Part shown: one piece after another, positions 1 to 11,500 of the stretch | Position numbering within the stretch: position 1 is the first letter of the stretch | How the letters are laid out: each line of letters opens with the position of its first letter | Assembly (NCBI RefSeq): GCF_024347135.1 | Contig: NZ_AP024907.1 | Coordinates: 3,525,001-3,589,000, forward strand | Reading direction: 5' to 3' | From: Vibrio spartinae | Lineage (GTDB): Bacteria > Pseudomonadota > Gammaproteobacteria > Enterobacterales > Vibrionaceae | DNA: 64,000 nt | Made by a program: the position numbers and the translations under genes | The notes under the pieces: model-generated | Database searches by the model: none | The model's input: the letters and a program-made list of their open reading frames with translations, nothing else | What the model was told of the DNA's origin: nothing

Positions 1-785
1 ATTGGGGGGACAAAGTGCACGATAGTTACCCCTTGGGTGGTCATTAGACTGATTAAGTAATCCGGGTCTTTGTGACCTTCCGGCTTGGCCATCAGTAATG
101 TGGCCCCTGACCATAGCGGACAGAAGAACTCCCACACCGACACATCAAAACTGAACGGGGTTTTCTGGAGCACCACATCATCCGGACCAAAACCGTAGTC
201 GTGTTGCATCCAGTGCAGACGATTGACCACCCCGCGGTGCTCGTTCATCACCCCTTTCGGTAAGCCGGTCGAGCCCGAGGTGTAAATGATGTATGCCAGA
301 TGACGGTTGGTCAGCGCTGCCACCACCGGATTGGTCTGTGGACTATCCACCCATGGCTGTACCGGTGACGTTAAATCCACCAACCGGGTTGTCGCGGGGA
401 TTGCGCCCAGACACTCAACTAAATGCCCGCTGGTCAACAGGGCGACCGGCGCACTGTCGGATAACATATATGTCAGTCGCTCACTCGGATAGCCCGGGTC
501 CAGCGGGACATACGCGCCGCCCGCTTTGAGAATCGCCAGCAGAGAGACCACCAGCTCGCAGCTTCTTTCCAGACAGACCGCCACCCGGCTGTCCGGACGC
601 ACGCCTTGTTCAATCAGCCAGTGTGCCAGTTGGTTTGCTTGCGCATTGAGTTCGGCATAGCTGAGCGACTGGTCTGCAAACACCACCGCGGTTGCTTCTG
701 GGGTGCGAGCCACCTGCGCTTCAATCAGGGTATGCAGGCATGATGTATCAGGGAATGTGGTTTGGGTCTGGTTGAACTGGTTGAG
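1..785 (-). repeat. Serine A-domain DNA repeat, copy 1 (truncated by window edge)
   Basis: Bases 1-785 match 9787-10570, and the corresponding parts of 21521-23454 and 25021-26890, with only scattered differences. The unit encodes the N-terminal half of a serine-activating A domain. High DNA identity between modules, including third positions, points to recent duplication or gene conversion rather than selection on protein alone. Confidence 0.9.
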
Positions 786-3700
786 GACAAGGTCTCGTTC
801 AGTATCTGGCAGAACGATTAACTGACTAACCGGACGCTCCGGCGCATCAGTTAAAGTTGTCATTAACGCCATCAGCGCCTGCTCAACCATTACCGCCATC
901 CGTTCCGCGCCGATACGGTGATCAACTTTGAAATCTAAACTGAACCCCACACCTTCGAGATCATCGACCGACAGCCCGACTGGATAGTTGGTCCGCTCTT
1001 CATTGGCGAGCATCTCAATCCCCTGCCAAGCCGAAACCGACTGTTCCGCGTCGATATCCGTTTGGGCACTGCCGCCTTGATAACGGTAATTTAAAAGTGA
1101 CGTGAATAATGGTGCCGGGGCACTGACGCCACTACATTGCTGCACTTGTGAGAGCGGTGCATGCTCATAGTTGAGTAATTCGGCCAGTCGCTGATGGGTC
1201 ATCTGCACCGCTTCCCCGGTCTTCATCTGCCCAAGAGACAAACGCAGCGGTAAGGTATTGAGAAACATCCCTAACGCGCGATCCGCCCCGTCACCGCCGG
1301 CCATCCGGCCGAACAATACGGTGCCGAAAACCACATCATCTCGCCCAGTCGTGGCCCGAACCACTAATCCCCAAGCCAGATGGAACAGGCTCGCGGCACT
1401 GACGCCATATCGCCGAGCGTGAGAACGGATCTGCTGTGCCAGCCGGTCATGAACCGGATGGCGTAACGATTCGATCTCATAGCCATGACTCTGTGTTTCT
1501 AACCAATCAAACGGTGCCGAAGGTTGCTCGATGTCAGCCAACTGCTCACGGAAATAATCGCTATATGTTTGCTGACTCAGTTCGGTTCGCGCCTGAGCGA
1601 CAAAATTCCGGAATGAGATGGGCCGCGGTAGCGTATGTTCCTGTCCCAGCAAATGTGCCTGAACTTCCTCGATCACTAATTCCAGCGTGGTGTGATCCAT
1701 ACATAAATGGTGCTGAAGTAAACACATCACCCAGCGTTGCTGCGCTGGATCCGCAATATAATGAATAGCGAACATTGGCGCCTGAGAGACATCCATCTGC
1801 ACACGAGAAGGCGCAAAGTATGCCTGTAATTGCTTAACAATATCGAGCGACGACTCAGCGTTTTTGTCCAGTCCGTCATGCGAAGATGAAACCGCTGATA
1901 ATTGCTCAGCCTGTATCTCATGAATCGCAAGCGGTGCTTGACGCCACACCACCTGATGCGCTTCCCGTAGTCCGTCCCAGACGATACCGGTCCGTAAAAT
2001 ATCATGACGCTGAATCACAGCCTGTAATGCATTGAGAAAATCCGTCATCCGTGATTGCTGATCAAAGGTGAGGATCACTGGCGTAATGTATGGGTCACTC
2101 TCCTTTTGTAGGATATGGTGATACAAAATGCCTTCCTGTAACGGTGCCAGCGGATAAATATCCTGAATATTGGCAGCGCCACCCGACACACTGGCGGTAA
2201 TCACATCAATCTCTGCGGCTGTCAGCTCGGTGAGCGTCAACATCTCAGGAAGAATCCGCGTACACGCCTCAGGAATCTGATTGCTCGGGACACTGACCGC
2301 CTGTGGGGCAGTGTTTTCTGTCAGCACATTTGCCAGCGCAGCCAGTGTCGGATAATTGAACAACGCTTTGACACTCAGATGATATCCGCGCTGACGTAGC
2401 TGTTCGATCAACTGAACCGACAGAAGTGAGTGCCCGCCCAGTTCGAAGAAGTGATCTTGGCGACCGATCTGTTCAAGACCGAGTAAATCACACCAGATGG
2501 TGGCGAGTAACTGTTCAACGTCTGTTTGTGGCGCTTCATAGATTCGGTGAGCAAATGCGTTTTCATCGGCCGGAGGCAAGGCTTTATGATCAACTTTACC
2601 ATTCGGTGTCAGCGGTAATTTTTCCAGTAACATATAAGCCGATGGAATCATGTAATCCGGCAAGGTCTGATGCAAACGAGATTTGAGCGCAGCCAAATCA
2701 ACAGTCATACCAACGGTCTGCGTGTAATAGCCGACCAAACGTTGATTACCGCGCTGATCTTTTTGCGCCGTGACCACGGCATCCTGAATCCCCTCGCAGC
2801 GACGCAGTGCGGTTTCAATTTCCCCCAACTCAATACGATAGCCGCGGATTTTGACCTGATTATCACAGCGTCCCTGATAGTGGATCAGGCCATCTTGCTT
2901 CCAGCATCCCAAATCACCAGTACGATACATCCGCGCATCCGCTTGGGATGAAAATGGATCGGGCAAGAAGCGCTCTTCCGTTAATTCAGGACGATTGAGA
3001 TAACCACGGGCAACCCCGATGCCACCGATGTAGATTTCACCGGTTACGCCTTGGGGCACCAGCTCACCACAGGCATCTAGAATATAAATCGTGCTGTTGG
3101 GTCTTGGCAAACCAATCGGTGGCTCACCATCGAATCCCTGATGTAACGCGCATGTTGTCCCCCAAATGGTGGTTTCTGTCGGCCCATAACCGTTATACAC
3201 CATGCGATCTTCGAGCAGCCAAGGTTCAATCACTGTTCGGGTGACGGCTTCTCCTGCCGTCAACAGCATTTTCAAATCCGGTAATGGCACATCGGTCCGC
3301 ATACTCGCCAGCGCTGCGGGCGGTAAAGGCGCATGCGTAATGCGGCGAGATTTCAGAATTGTCAGTAACTCTTCTCCGAGCGGCTGACCCGACCCGGCAA
3401 AATGTAACTCGGCACCAGAACAGATGCCCAATACGATCTCAAACAAACTCGCATCAAAGCTGATCGAACTGAACTGTAAGACCCGACTCCCCCGGCCGAC
3501 AGCGAGCATATTTCGCTGCGCATATGACACGTTACAGACCCCTTGGTGGGCAATCATCACCCCCTTCGGTTTGCCCGTCGAGCCAGAGGTATAGATGATA
3601 TAGGCCAGATGTTGCGCCGTCAGGCCAAGCGCTGCGACACTCAAATTGGTCGTCGCATAGTCAGCCCACATATGGCGATGGGCATCGATATCCACGACCG

Positions 3701-5552
3701 TGCAGTCCGGCGTGATTTCACCGAGACGCGGCAGAACGTCTTCATGCGTGATCAACACCTGTGGCGCACTGTCGGTCAGCATATAAATCAGACGCCCGTC
3801 AGGATAATTGGGATCCATCGGCACATACACGCCACCCGCTTTCATTGTCGCTAACATCGCAGTCAACAAATCGGCCCGACGGGGAAGAGAAATCGCGACA
3901 CGACTGTCAGGACCAACGCCATGTTCAACCAACCAGTGCGCCAACTGATTCGCCCGCAAATTAAGCTCACCATAGGTCAACGATTCACAATCAGTAACCA
4001 GCGCGGTTGCGTCCGGTGCCTCATCAACAAACGACTCAAACAGTTGATGAATACAGGCATCATCAGGATAATCCATTGCGGTCTGATTCAACGTTTTGAT
4101 GAGATAGTCGCGCTCAGATTGCGGCAAAATCGGCAACGTACGGACATCCGCATCACGCTCAGCAACCATGCCTTGCAACAAACATTTCCAGTAACCGAAA
4201 TAACGTTTGATCGTGGCAGGATCAAACAGCGCAGTCGCATAGTTCAGTACGCCGGATAAATGGTCATCACGTTCGGTCATGATCAGCGCCAAGTCTACTT
4301 TGGCTGAGTGATCGGGGACATCGACATGAGACAACCGCATCTCGTCCAATGCCGCTTCAACGCGAGGCTGATTCTGCAAGGTAAACAAGACCTGAAAGAC
4401 CGGAGAATAAGACAGACTGCGTTGCGGTGCGACGGCCTCTACCACTTGTTCAAACGGAATATCCTGATTGGATTGCGCTGCCAGTGACGTCGCTTTGACC
4501 TGAGCCAGTAATGCCTCGGCATTCAACGGTTGCGATAAATCAACCCGCAACGCCTGGGTATTGACGAACATCCCAATCAGATGACCGACTTCTTTGCGGG
4601 TTCGTCCGGCGACCGGTGTGCCGATCACCACATCATCCTGTCCTGCCAGACGTCCCATCAGTGCCGCCCAACTGGCGAACAATGTCATATACAAGGTACA
4701 TCCATAGCGTTGACTTAACGCTCTCAGTCCTGCGGTCAGTTCGGCATCCAACGTCACAGTGACATTATCACCGAGATAGTCCCGCTGTTCAGGACGAGGG
4801 CGATCGGTCGGTAATGACAGCAGTTCAGGCGCACCTTGCAGATGCGAGACCCAGTACTGTTGCTGTTGCTCAAGCACTTCACCTTGGATATGGTCTTGTT
4901 GCCACTGTGCGTAATCACCAAACTGGATTGTCGGTCTCGGCAGTGGATCAACGCCATTCTGTGCATACGCATGGTATAACACACTTAACTCTTCAGTCAG
5001 GATTCCCATCGACCAACCATCAGCAACAATGTGGTGCATCATGATATACAGAGTGTGATCGGTATCGGTTTGACGAATCAGACGCCCTTGCACCAACGGC
5101 CCTTGGGTGAGATCAAACTGGGGCTCTTCATAAGCGGATTCAACCTCACCCGCAACCGGGTGGCAAATCTCCAGCGGTAAACCGCTATCCGGTGCACCGA
5201 TGATTTGCATCGGCTGCCCTTCACGAACCTCAATATGAGTTCGCAACGCTGCATGGCGAACCACCAACTGATCCAAAGCCTGCGTTAAAGCCGTCATATT
5301 TAACGGCCCTTCAATGCGCAGCCCTGAGGCAATCACATAAGCCGCCGTTGTCGCAGAATCCATTTGTGACATCACCCATAACCGCTGCTGGGCCAGCGAC
5401 AATGGAAATTCTCGTTGGCTTTCATCAGCGGCCACGATGATATCTTGCCCGGGAAGCTGGGGCTGTGATGCCCCGTCTTGTTCAAGTTGTTCCAGAATTG
5501 CCATCATTTCTTCGGGTGACAATTCATCAATAGAAAAACGTGTATCAGTCAT
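1..5552 (-). CDS. Non-ribosomal peptide synthetase, third subunit (NRPS-3), 3' part outside window
   Basis: Third NRPS of the operon, modules 9 and 10. Domains visible: C of LCL type (HHIVADGWS near residue 174), A9 (from about 490), T (LGGHS near 1033), a dual epimerisation/condensation domain (N-terminal HHILQKESD near 1143, second motif HHLCMDH near 1282), then A10 from about 1595, which runs off the window at base 1. A9 specificity residues read D-A-F-P-L-A-G-I-W-K by eye, which I cannot assign. A10 begins D-V-W-H, the serine pattern, and its DNA is nearly identical to the other serine A domains. The dual domain should convert residue 9 to the D form before transfer. The ATG lies two bases after the NRPS-2 stop, with AAAGGA inside the NRPS-2 3' end, so translation is probably coupled. 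The N-terminus (about 30 residues) is acidic and may dock on the basic NRPS-2 C-terminus. No thioesterase is visible. Confidence 0.95.
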   Translation of the reverse strand, partial: MTDTRFSIDELSPEEMMAILEQLEQDGASQPQLPGQDIIVAADESQREFPLSLAQQRLWVMSQMDSATTAAYVIASGLRIEGPLNMTALTQALDQLVVRHAALRTHIEVREGQPMQIIGAPDSGLPLEICHPVAGEVESAYEEPQFDLTQGPLVQGRLIRQTDTDHTLYIMMHHIVADGWSMGILTEELSVLYHAYAQNGVDPLPRPTIQFGDYAQWQQDHIQGEVLEQQQQYWVSHLQGAPELLSLPTDRPRPEQRDYLGDNVTVTLDAELTAGLRALSQRYGCTLYMTLFASWAALMGRLAGQDDVVIGTPVAGRTRKEVGHLIGMFVNTQALRVDLSQPLNAEALLAQVKATSLAAQSNQDIPFEQVVEAVAPQRSLSYSPVFQVLFTLQNQPRVEAALDEMRLSHVDVPDHSAKVDLALIMTERDDHLSGVLNYATALFDPATIKRYFGYWKCLLQGMVAERDADVRTLPILPQSERDYLIKTLNQTAMDYPDDACIHQLFESFVDEAPDATALVTDCESLTYGELNLRANQLAHWLVEHGVGPDSRVAISLPRRADLLTAMLATMKAGGVYVPMDPNYPDGRLIYMLTDSAPQVLITHEDVLPRLGEITPDCTVVDIDAHRHMWADYATTNLSVAALGLTAQHLAYIIYTSGSTGKPKGVMIAHQGVCNVSYAQRNMLAVGRGSRVLQFSSISFDASLFEIVLGICSGAELHFAGSGQPLGEELLTILKSRRITHAPLPPAALASMRTDVPLPDLKMLLTAGEAVTRTVIEPWLLEDRMVYNGYGPTETTIWGTTCALHQGFDGEPPIGLPRPNSTIYILDACGELVPQGVTGEIYIGGIGVARGYLNRPELTEERFLPDPFSSQADARMYRTGDLGCWKQDGLIHYQGRCDNQVKIRGYRIELGEIETALRRCEGIQDAVVTAQKDQRGNQRLVGYYTQTVGMTVDLAALKSRLHQTLPDYMIPSAYMLLEKLPLTPNGKVDHKALPPADENAFAHRIYEAPQTDVEQLLATIWCDLLGLEQIGRQDHFFELGGHSLLSVQLIEQLRQRGYHLSVKALFNYPTLAALANVLTENTAPQAVSVPSNQIPEACTRILPEMLTLTELTAAEIDVITASVSGGAANIQDIYPLAPLQEGILYHHILQKESDPYITPVILTFDQQSRMTDFLNALQAVIQRHDILRTGIVWDGLREAHQVVWRQAPLAIHEIQAEQLSAVSSSHDGLDKNAESSLDIVKQLQAYFAPSRVQMDVSQAPMFAIHYIADPAQQRWVMCLLQHHLCMDHTTLELVIEEVQAHLLGQEHTLPRPISFRNFVAQARTELSQQTYSDYFREQLADIEQPSAPFDWLETQSHGYEIESLRHPVHDRLAQQIRSHARRYGVSAASLFHLAWGLVVRATTGRDDVVFGTVLFGRMAGGDGADRALGMFLNTLPLRLSLGQMKTGEAVQMTHQRLAELLNYEHAPLSQVQQCSGVSAPAPLFTSLLNYRYQGGSAQTDIDAEQSVSAWQGIEMLANEERTNYPVGLSVDDLEGVGFSLDFKVDHRIGAERMAVMVEQALMALMTTLTDAPERPVSQLIVLPDTERDLVLNQFNQTQTTFPDTSCLHTLIEAQVARTPEATAVVFADQSLSYAELNAQANQLAHWLIEQGVRPDSRVAVCLERSCELVVSLLAILKAGGAYVPLDPGYPSERLTYMLSDSAPVALLTSGHLVECLGAIPATTRLVDLTSPVQPWVDSPQTNPVVAALTNRHLAYIIYTSGSTGLPKGVMNEHRGVVNRLHWMQHDYGFGPDDVVLQKTPFSFDVSVWEFFCPLWSGATLLMAKPEGHKDPDYLISLMTTQGVTIVHFVPP

Positions 5553-5554
5553 GG

Positions 5555-8500
5555 TTATTTCTTTCCTTTGGCTAAACGCTGCGCCATATTTTCAATATCC
5601 TGTGATGCAAAAGCAGAAAGTTTGATGTAAGCCAGCTTCATCGCTAACGCAGATAGCACTGAGTGCTCAAAAAGTTCCGTAATCGTCACTTCAATATGGA
5701 GGCGGTGCTGTATTTCTGAAATCAGCCGGACCGCCAATAATGAGTGTCCCCCTAATTCAAAGAAGTCATCCTGACGTCCCACTCGTTCAACATTGAGTAA
5801 CTGGCGCCAAATGTCAGCCAGCGTCGTCTCCATCGCATTTTTCGGTGCTTCGTATTGCCGTACGACAAACGCCGCTTCATCCGGCTCCGGCAGGGCTTTG
5901 CGGTCGACCTTACCGTTCGCCGTCAGCGGCATCTCGGCCAGTGCAACATAAGCCGCCGGCACCATGTAACTCGGTAAACATGCCGCTAAGCGTGATTTCA
6001 GCTCACTCGCTGTCAGTCCTTCATCACCTTGGGTGAAGTAAGCCACCAACCGTTTGGACGCAGAATCACCCGTGGCTATCACCACCGCCGAAGCCACGCC
6101 ACTCGACACTAACGCCGACTCTATCTCGCCCAGCTCGATACGGAAGCCTCGCACCTTGACCTGAAAGTCATTGCGGCCGACGAACTCAATCGTTCCGTCT
6201 GCGCGTAAATAACCCAAGTCTCCCGTCCGGTACATCCGCGCATTCGCTGTCGATGCATATGGGTCCGGGACAAACCGCTCTGCGGTCAGCGCATCTTGAT
6301 TGAGATATCCCAATGCGACCCCGTCACCACCGATATACAGCTCACCCACCACACCTTGCGGCACCGGCTGACCGTGACTGTTAAGTAAATACACTTGGGT
6401 ATGACCTATCGGACGGCCCAGCGGAATACTCACTGCACCCTCATCAACCGCCTTGATTTCATGGGTTAACGCGAATGTCGTGGTTTCTGTCGGGCCATAA
6501 CCATTGAGAAGATGCGCTGGCGCACTCTCTGACAGCACCCGACGAATCACCGCCGGGTCAAGCGCATCACCGCCGACCAACAAATAACGCAGGTTGGGTA
6601 ATACGGGTTTCAGGCCTTGTGCATACTGATTGAACAACCCGACCGTCAGCCACAGAATACTGACCTGATGCTGAGTTAACGCTTGGCCGAAGGCCTGGAC
6701 GTTCAATAAGGTCTCTTGCTCAATCACCACCACCGCGGCACCATTGAGTAACGGGGCCCATACTTCTAACGTGGTCGCATCAAATGCCGGGTTGGCTGCC
6801 AGCGCCACCCGGTCTGATGATTGCACCGCCATATAGCCGTTGTTCAGTACCAGCCTTGCGATTGCCCGATGTGGTACCACCACACCTTTAGGCTGACCGG
6901 TTGAGCCCGAGGTGTACATCACATAGGCCGGTGAGTCACCTTGCACCGCAACCGACACCACTTCTTTGCGATGTTCGTTCAGCAGTGATTCACTCAGCGT
7001 CAAAACTTTGAGTGACAAGCTATCTGATGTCGTTTCCGACTCAGTCAGCAACACACTGGCACCACAATCATCCAGAACATAACGCTGACGTTCGTCAGGG
7101 GCTGCCGGGTCGAGCGGCACATACACACCACCACATTTTAAAATCGCCAGCTCTGCCACCACCAACGCGGCTGAACGCGGCAATCGCACTGCAACCCGCT
7201 GACCGGGTGTCACACCCAGTGTTTGTAACCGGTGCGCCAGTGCATTGGCGCTTCCCTCTAACACGCCATAACGCCATTCACCTGCTTCGGTGATGACTGC
7301 GATGGCATCCGGTGAAGTGCTCGCCTGTTGGCTGAACAGCGTATGAACCCCACAATCGGACGGATATCCATAGTCGGTTTGATTGAAGTGTTGCAGCACA
7401 TGCTGCTGCTCACTGTCCGTCAGCATCGGCAGTGCGTCCACCGGTAACTCAGGCTGACGGACCATGCCTTCTAACAAGGTGATCCAGTAGCTGAGATAAC
7501 GCTGCACGGTTTCCGGCTCAAACAACGCGCTCGCATAGGTCAGATAACCATGGAGACCACCGTCGTGTTCATGAATTTCAAGACTCAGGTCAAACTGGGC
7601 CGTTGAGAGTTCACTGTCTAATGCTTCCAGTGTTAAATCAGGGAGTTGTATCTGCTCCGTCGGCGTATTTTGCAACGCGAACATCACTTGAAAAATCGGT
7701 GCATGAGACAAACTGCGCACCGGTGCAACGGTTTCAACCACTTGTTCGAACGGCATATCCTGATTCGCTTGCGCTGCCAGTGCAGTCTCTTTGACTTGCG
7801 CGAGCAACTCTTGAGTGTTGAGCCCTTCGGTCAACTGAACCCGCATCGCCATACTGTTGACAAACATCCCGATCAAGCCTTCCACATCACTCTGGGTTCG
7901 TCCGGCAATCGGAGAACCAATCACGATATCGTTCTGACCGGAGAGACGCCCCATCGCCACGGACCATCCGGCCAGTAACGTCATGTAGAGCGTACAACCA
8001 CTGCGTTGACTCAATTGCCGCAGTTGCTCGGTCAGTTCGCGACTGACTGAGATCGGCAAACTTGCACCGCTGTAGTCTTGATGCGCCGGGCGAGGACGAT
8101 CCGTCGGCAATGTCAGACAATCCGGAATATCACGTAACTGCTCATGCCAATACTGTTGCTGGCGTTGCAACACCTCGCCCTGTATATGCGTCTGCTGCCA
8201 TGCAGCGTAGTCACCATACTGGATCGTCAGTGGCGACAGCGGATCAGCCTGACCATTGCAGTGAGCGGTATAGAGTGCAGCCAGCTCGCGATTAAAGATC
8301 CCCATCGACCAGCCATCGGTAATCATATGGTGCATGACAATCCGTAACCAATGCTCACGTTCTGATACGCGAATTAATTGCCCCTGAATCAATGGGCCCT
8401 GAGAGAGATCAAAGGTTGGCGACAGTGGCGCAAGTTCATCCATCACGCCTTCCCCGTCAAGGTAGGTTAACGGAAACCCGACACTCGGAGCTTTCACTAC

Positions 8501-11500
8501 TTGTATCGGCTCATCTGCAACCCGAGCAAAATGAGTCCGCAATGCAGCATGTCGGGCAACGATCTGATCCAGTGCCCGTTGTAATGCATCGACATCTAAC
8601 TTGCCTTGCAGCCGCACACTTCTCGGCACGGTATAAGCCGCTGTGGCTTGTGCATCCATCTGAGATAAGAACCACAACCGTTTTTGTGCCAGTGACAATG
8701 GAATTGCTTGCCCTTCCGGCAATGGGGTAATCGCAGGTAAAGTTGAACCTTGTGCATCCTCAAGCAGCGCAGCAACTTCATGTAATGTCGACTGAGAGAA
8801 GAGTGTCGTTAGTGATAATTCTCGGCCCAGTTGCTCACGTACCCGTGACACCATCCGCACCGCCAGTAAGGAGTGTCCGCCCAACTCAAAGAAGTTGTCG
8901 GCACGACCCACTTGGTCAACACCCAGCAGCGCTGACCAAATCTCTGCCAGTTGTTGCTCCGCATCACCCACCGGCGCTTGATATTCATGCCGTACCACTG
9001 CACTGATATCCGGCTCCGGTAATGCCTTACGGTTCACTTTACCGTTCGGGGTCAATGGCATCGTATCAATCACCACATACACCGCCGGTACCATGTGCGC
9101 CGGTAAGCGTGCCGTCAACTCTGCCTTCAGTGTCGCGACATCCGGCACCGCATGCGTATCAATCGCGGTGTAGTAACCGACTAACTGTTTATCAGCGCTG
9201 CCACCGAATGCTCGCGCAACCACCACACCATCCTGTACACCGGTACAACCTTGTAGCGCTGAGCTGATTTCACCCAGCTCGATGCGGAAGCCGCGGATTT
9301 TCACCTGGTCATCATTGCGGCCCCGATACTCAATCGTGCCGTCAGCTAACCAGCAACCGACATCACCGGTGCGGTACATCACCGGATGAGTGCTTTCATC
9401 ACTGGCATACGGGTTGGCAACAAACCGCTCCGCCGTCAGTTCATCGCGGTTAAGATACCCCCGCGCCACCTGAACACCACCAATGTATAACTCGCCTTCA
9501 ACACCCACCGGAACCGGATGACCGTCACTATCCAGCACATACATCTGCGTATTGGCAACCGGACGACCGATTGAAACCCGGTCTCCCTCAAGCTGGCGTG
9601 GACAGTGCCATGCCGTTACATCGACAGCCGCTTCCGTCGGGCCATACAGGTTATGTAATTCTATTTGCGGTAAGCGCGCATAGCTCTTGCGTATCGCTTC
9701 CGCCGGTAGCGCTTCACCACTACAGAACACCAAGCGCAGGCTCGGACAATCATCAGGGCGGACCACCTCAAGGAAACTCTGCAACATTGGGGGGACAAAG
9801 TGCACGATAGTTACCCCTTGGGTGGTCATTAGACTGATTAAGTAATCCGGGTCTTTGTGACCTTCCGGCTTAGCCATCAGTAACGTGGCCCCTGACCATA
9901 GCGGACAGAAGAACTCCCACACCGACACATCAAAACTGAACGGGGTTTTCTGGAGCACCACATCATCCGGACCAAAACCGTAGTCGTGTTGCATCCAGTG
10001 CAGACGATTGACCACCCCGCGGTGCTCGTTCATCACCCCTTTCGGTAAGCCGGTCGAGCCCGAGGTGTAAATGATGTATGCCAGATGACGGTTGGTCAGC
10101 GCTGCCACCACCGGATTGGTCTGTGGACTATCCACCCATGGCTGTACCGGTGACGCTAAATCCACCAACCGGGTTGTCGCGGGGATTTCGCCCAGACACT
10201 CAACTAAATGCCCGCTGGTCAACAGGGCGACCGGCGCACTGTCAGATAACATATATGTCAGTCGCTCACTCGGATAGCCCGGGTCCAGCGGGACATACGC
10301 ACCGCCCGCTTTGAGAATCGCCAGCAAAGACACCACCAGCTCGCAGCTTCTTTCCAGACAGACCGCCACCCGGCTATCCGGACGCACGCCTTGTTCAATC
10401 AGCCAGTGTGCCAGTTGGTTTGCTTGCGCATTGAGTTCGGCATAGCTGAGTGACTGGTCTGCAAACACCACCGCGGTTGCTTCTGGGGTGCGGGCAACCT
10501 GCGCTTCAATCAGGGTATGCAGGCATGATGTATCAGGGAATGTGGTTTGGGTCTGGTTGAACTGGTTGAGGACAAGGTCGCGTTCAGTATCCGGGAGGAT
10601 ATGCAGTGAGCCAACCGCTTGCGTGGGGGCCGACACCATCTGCTGTAGCAGAGCTTGCCAGTATCCGAGATAGCGTTGAACCGTGACGGTATCAAACAGA
10701 GCAGTGGCATAGTTCAGTGTCCCGGTGAGCTGACCATCCGTTTCAAAAAGATCCAGCGTCAAATCAAACTGCGCGGTCCGACGCTCGGTTTCCAATAAAG
10801 AAAGTGTGACACCAGACAGTGCCTGCGCTGCTTGAGGTGTATTTTGCAAACTCAGCATCACTTGGAACAATGGCGGATGAGACATATTTCTCGTTGGCGC
10901 GACCGACTCGACCACCTGCTCAAACGGAATGTCCTGATGCATTTGTGCCGCCAGCGTGGTCGCTTTGACCTGTTTCAGCAGATCAATCGTGTTCAGATGA
11001 TCAGACAGATCAACTCGGATCGCTTGCGTATTGACGAACATGCCGATCAAAGGTTCAACCTCAGCACTGGTACGCCCAGCAACCGGAGAGCCGATCACCA
11101 CATCATCCTGACTGGCAAGACGTCCCATCAAGGCTGACCAACTGGCTAATAAGGTCATGTAAAGGGTACACCCCTGACGACGGCTTAAATCTCTCAGCCC
11201 GTCAGTGATGGTCTGATCAAGCTGTACAGGAATGACAGCACCGTCATAGGACTGATAAGCCGGTCTGATACGATCAGTCGGCAAGGTCAGACATTCAGGA
11301 ATGCCTTGCAACTGTTGCGTCCAATAAGCTTGTTGCTGTTGCAGAATTTCCCCTTGCAGGTAGCGCTGTTGCCATGCGGCAAAATCGCCATACTGAATGG
11401 TTAGCGGCGGCAGCGGATCCGCATCACCTTGGGTAAACGCGTTATACAATTCTCCCAACTCACGGATGAACACGTTGACCGACCAGCCATCGGAGATGAT

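Noticed and set aside
293..529. Plus-strand ORF MPDDGWSALPPP..., recurring at 10078 and 26278
   Set aside because: It is antisense to the serine A-domain repeat and recurs only because the underlying coding DNA is repeated. No ribosome-binding site or independent support.
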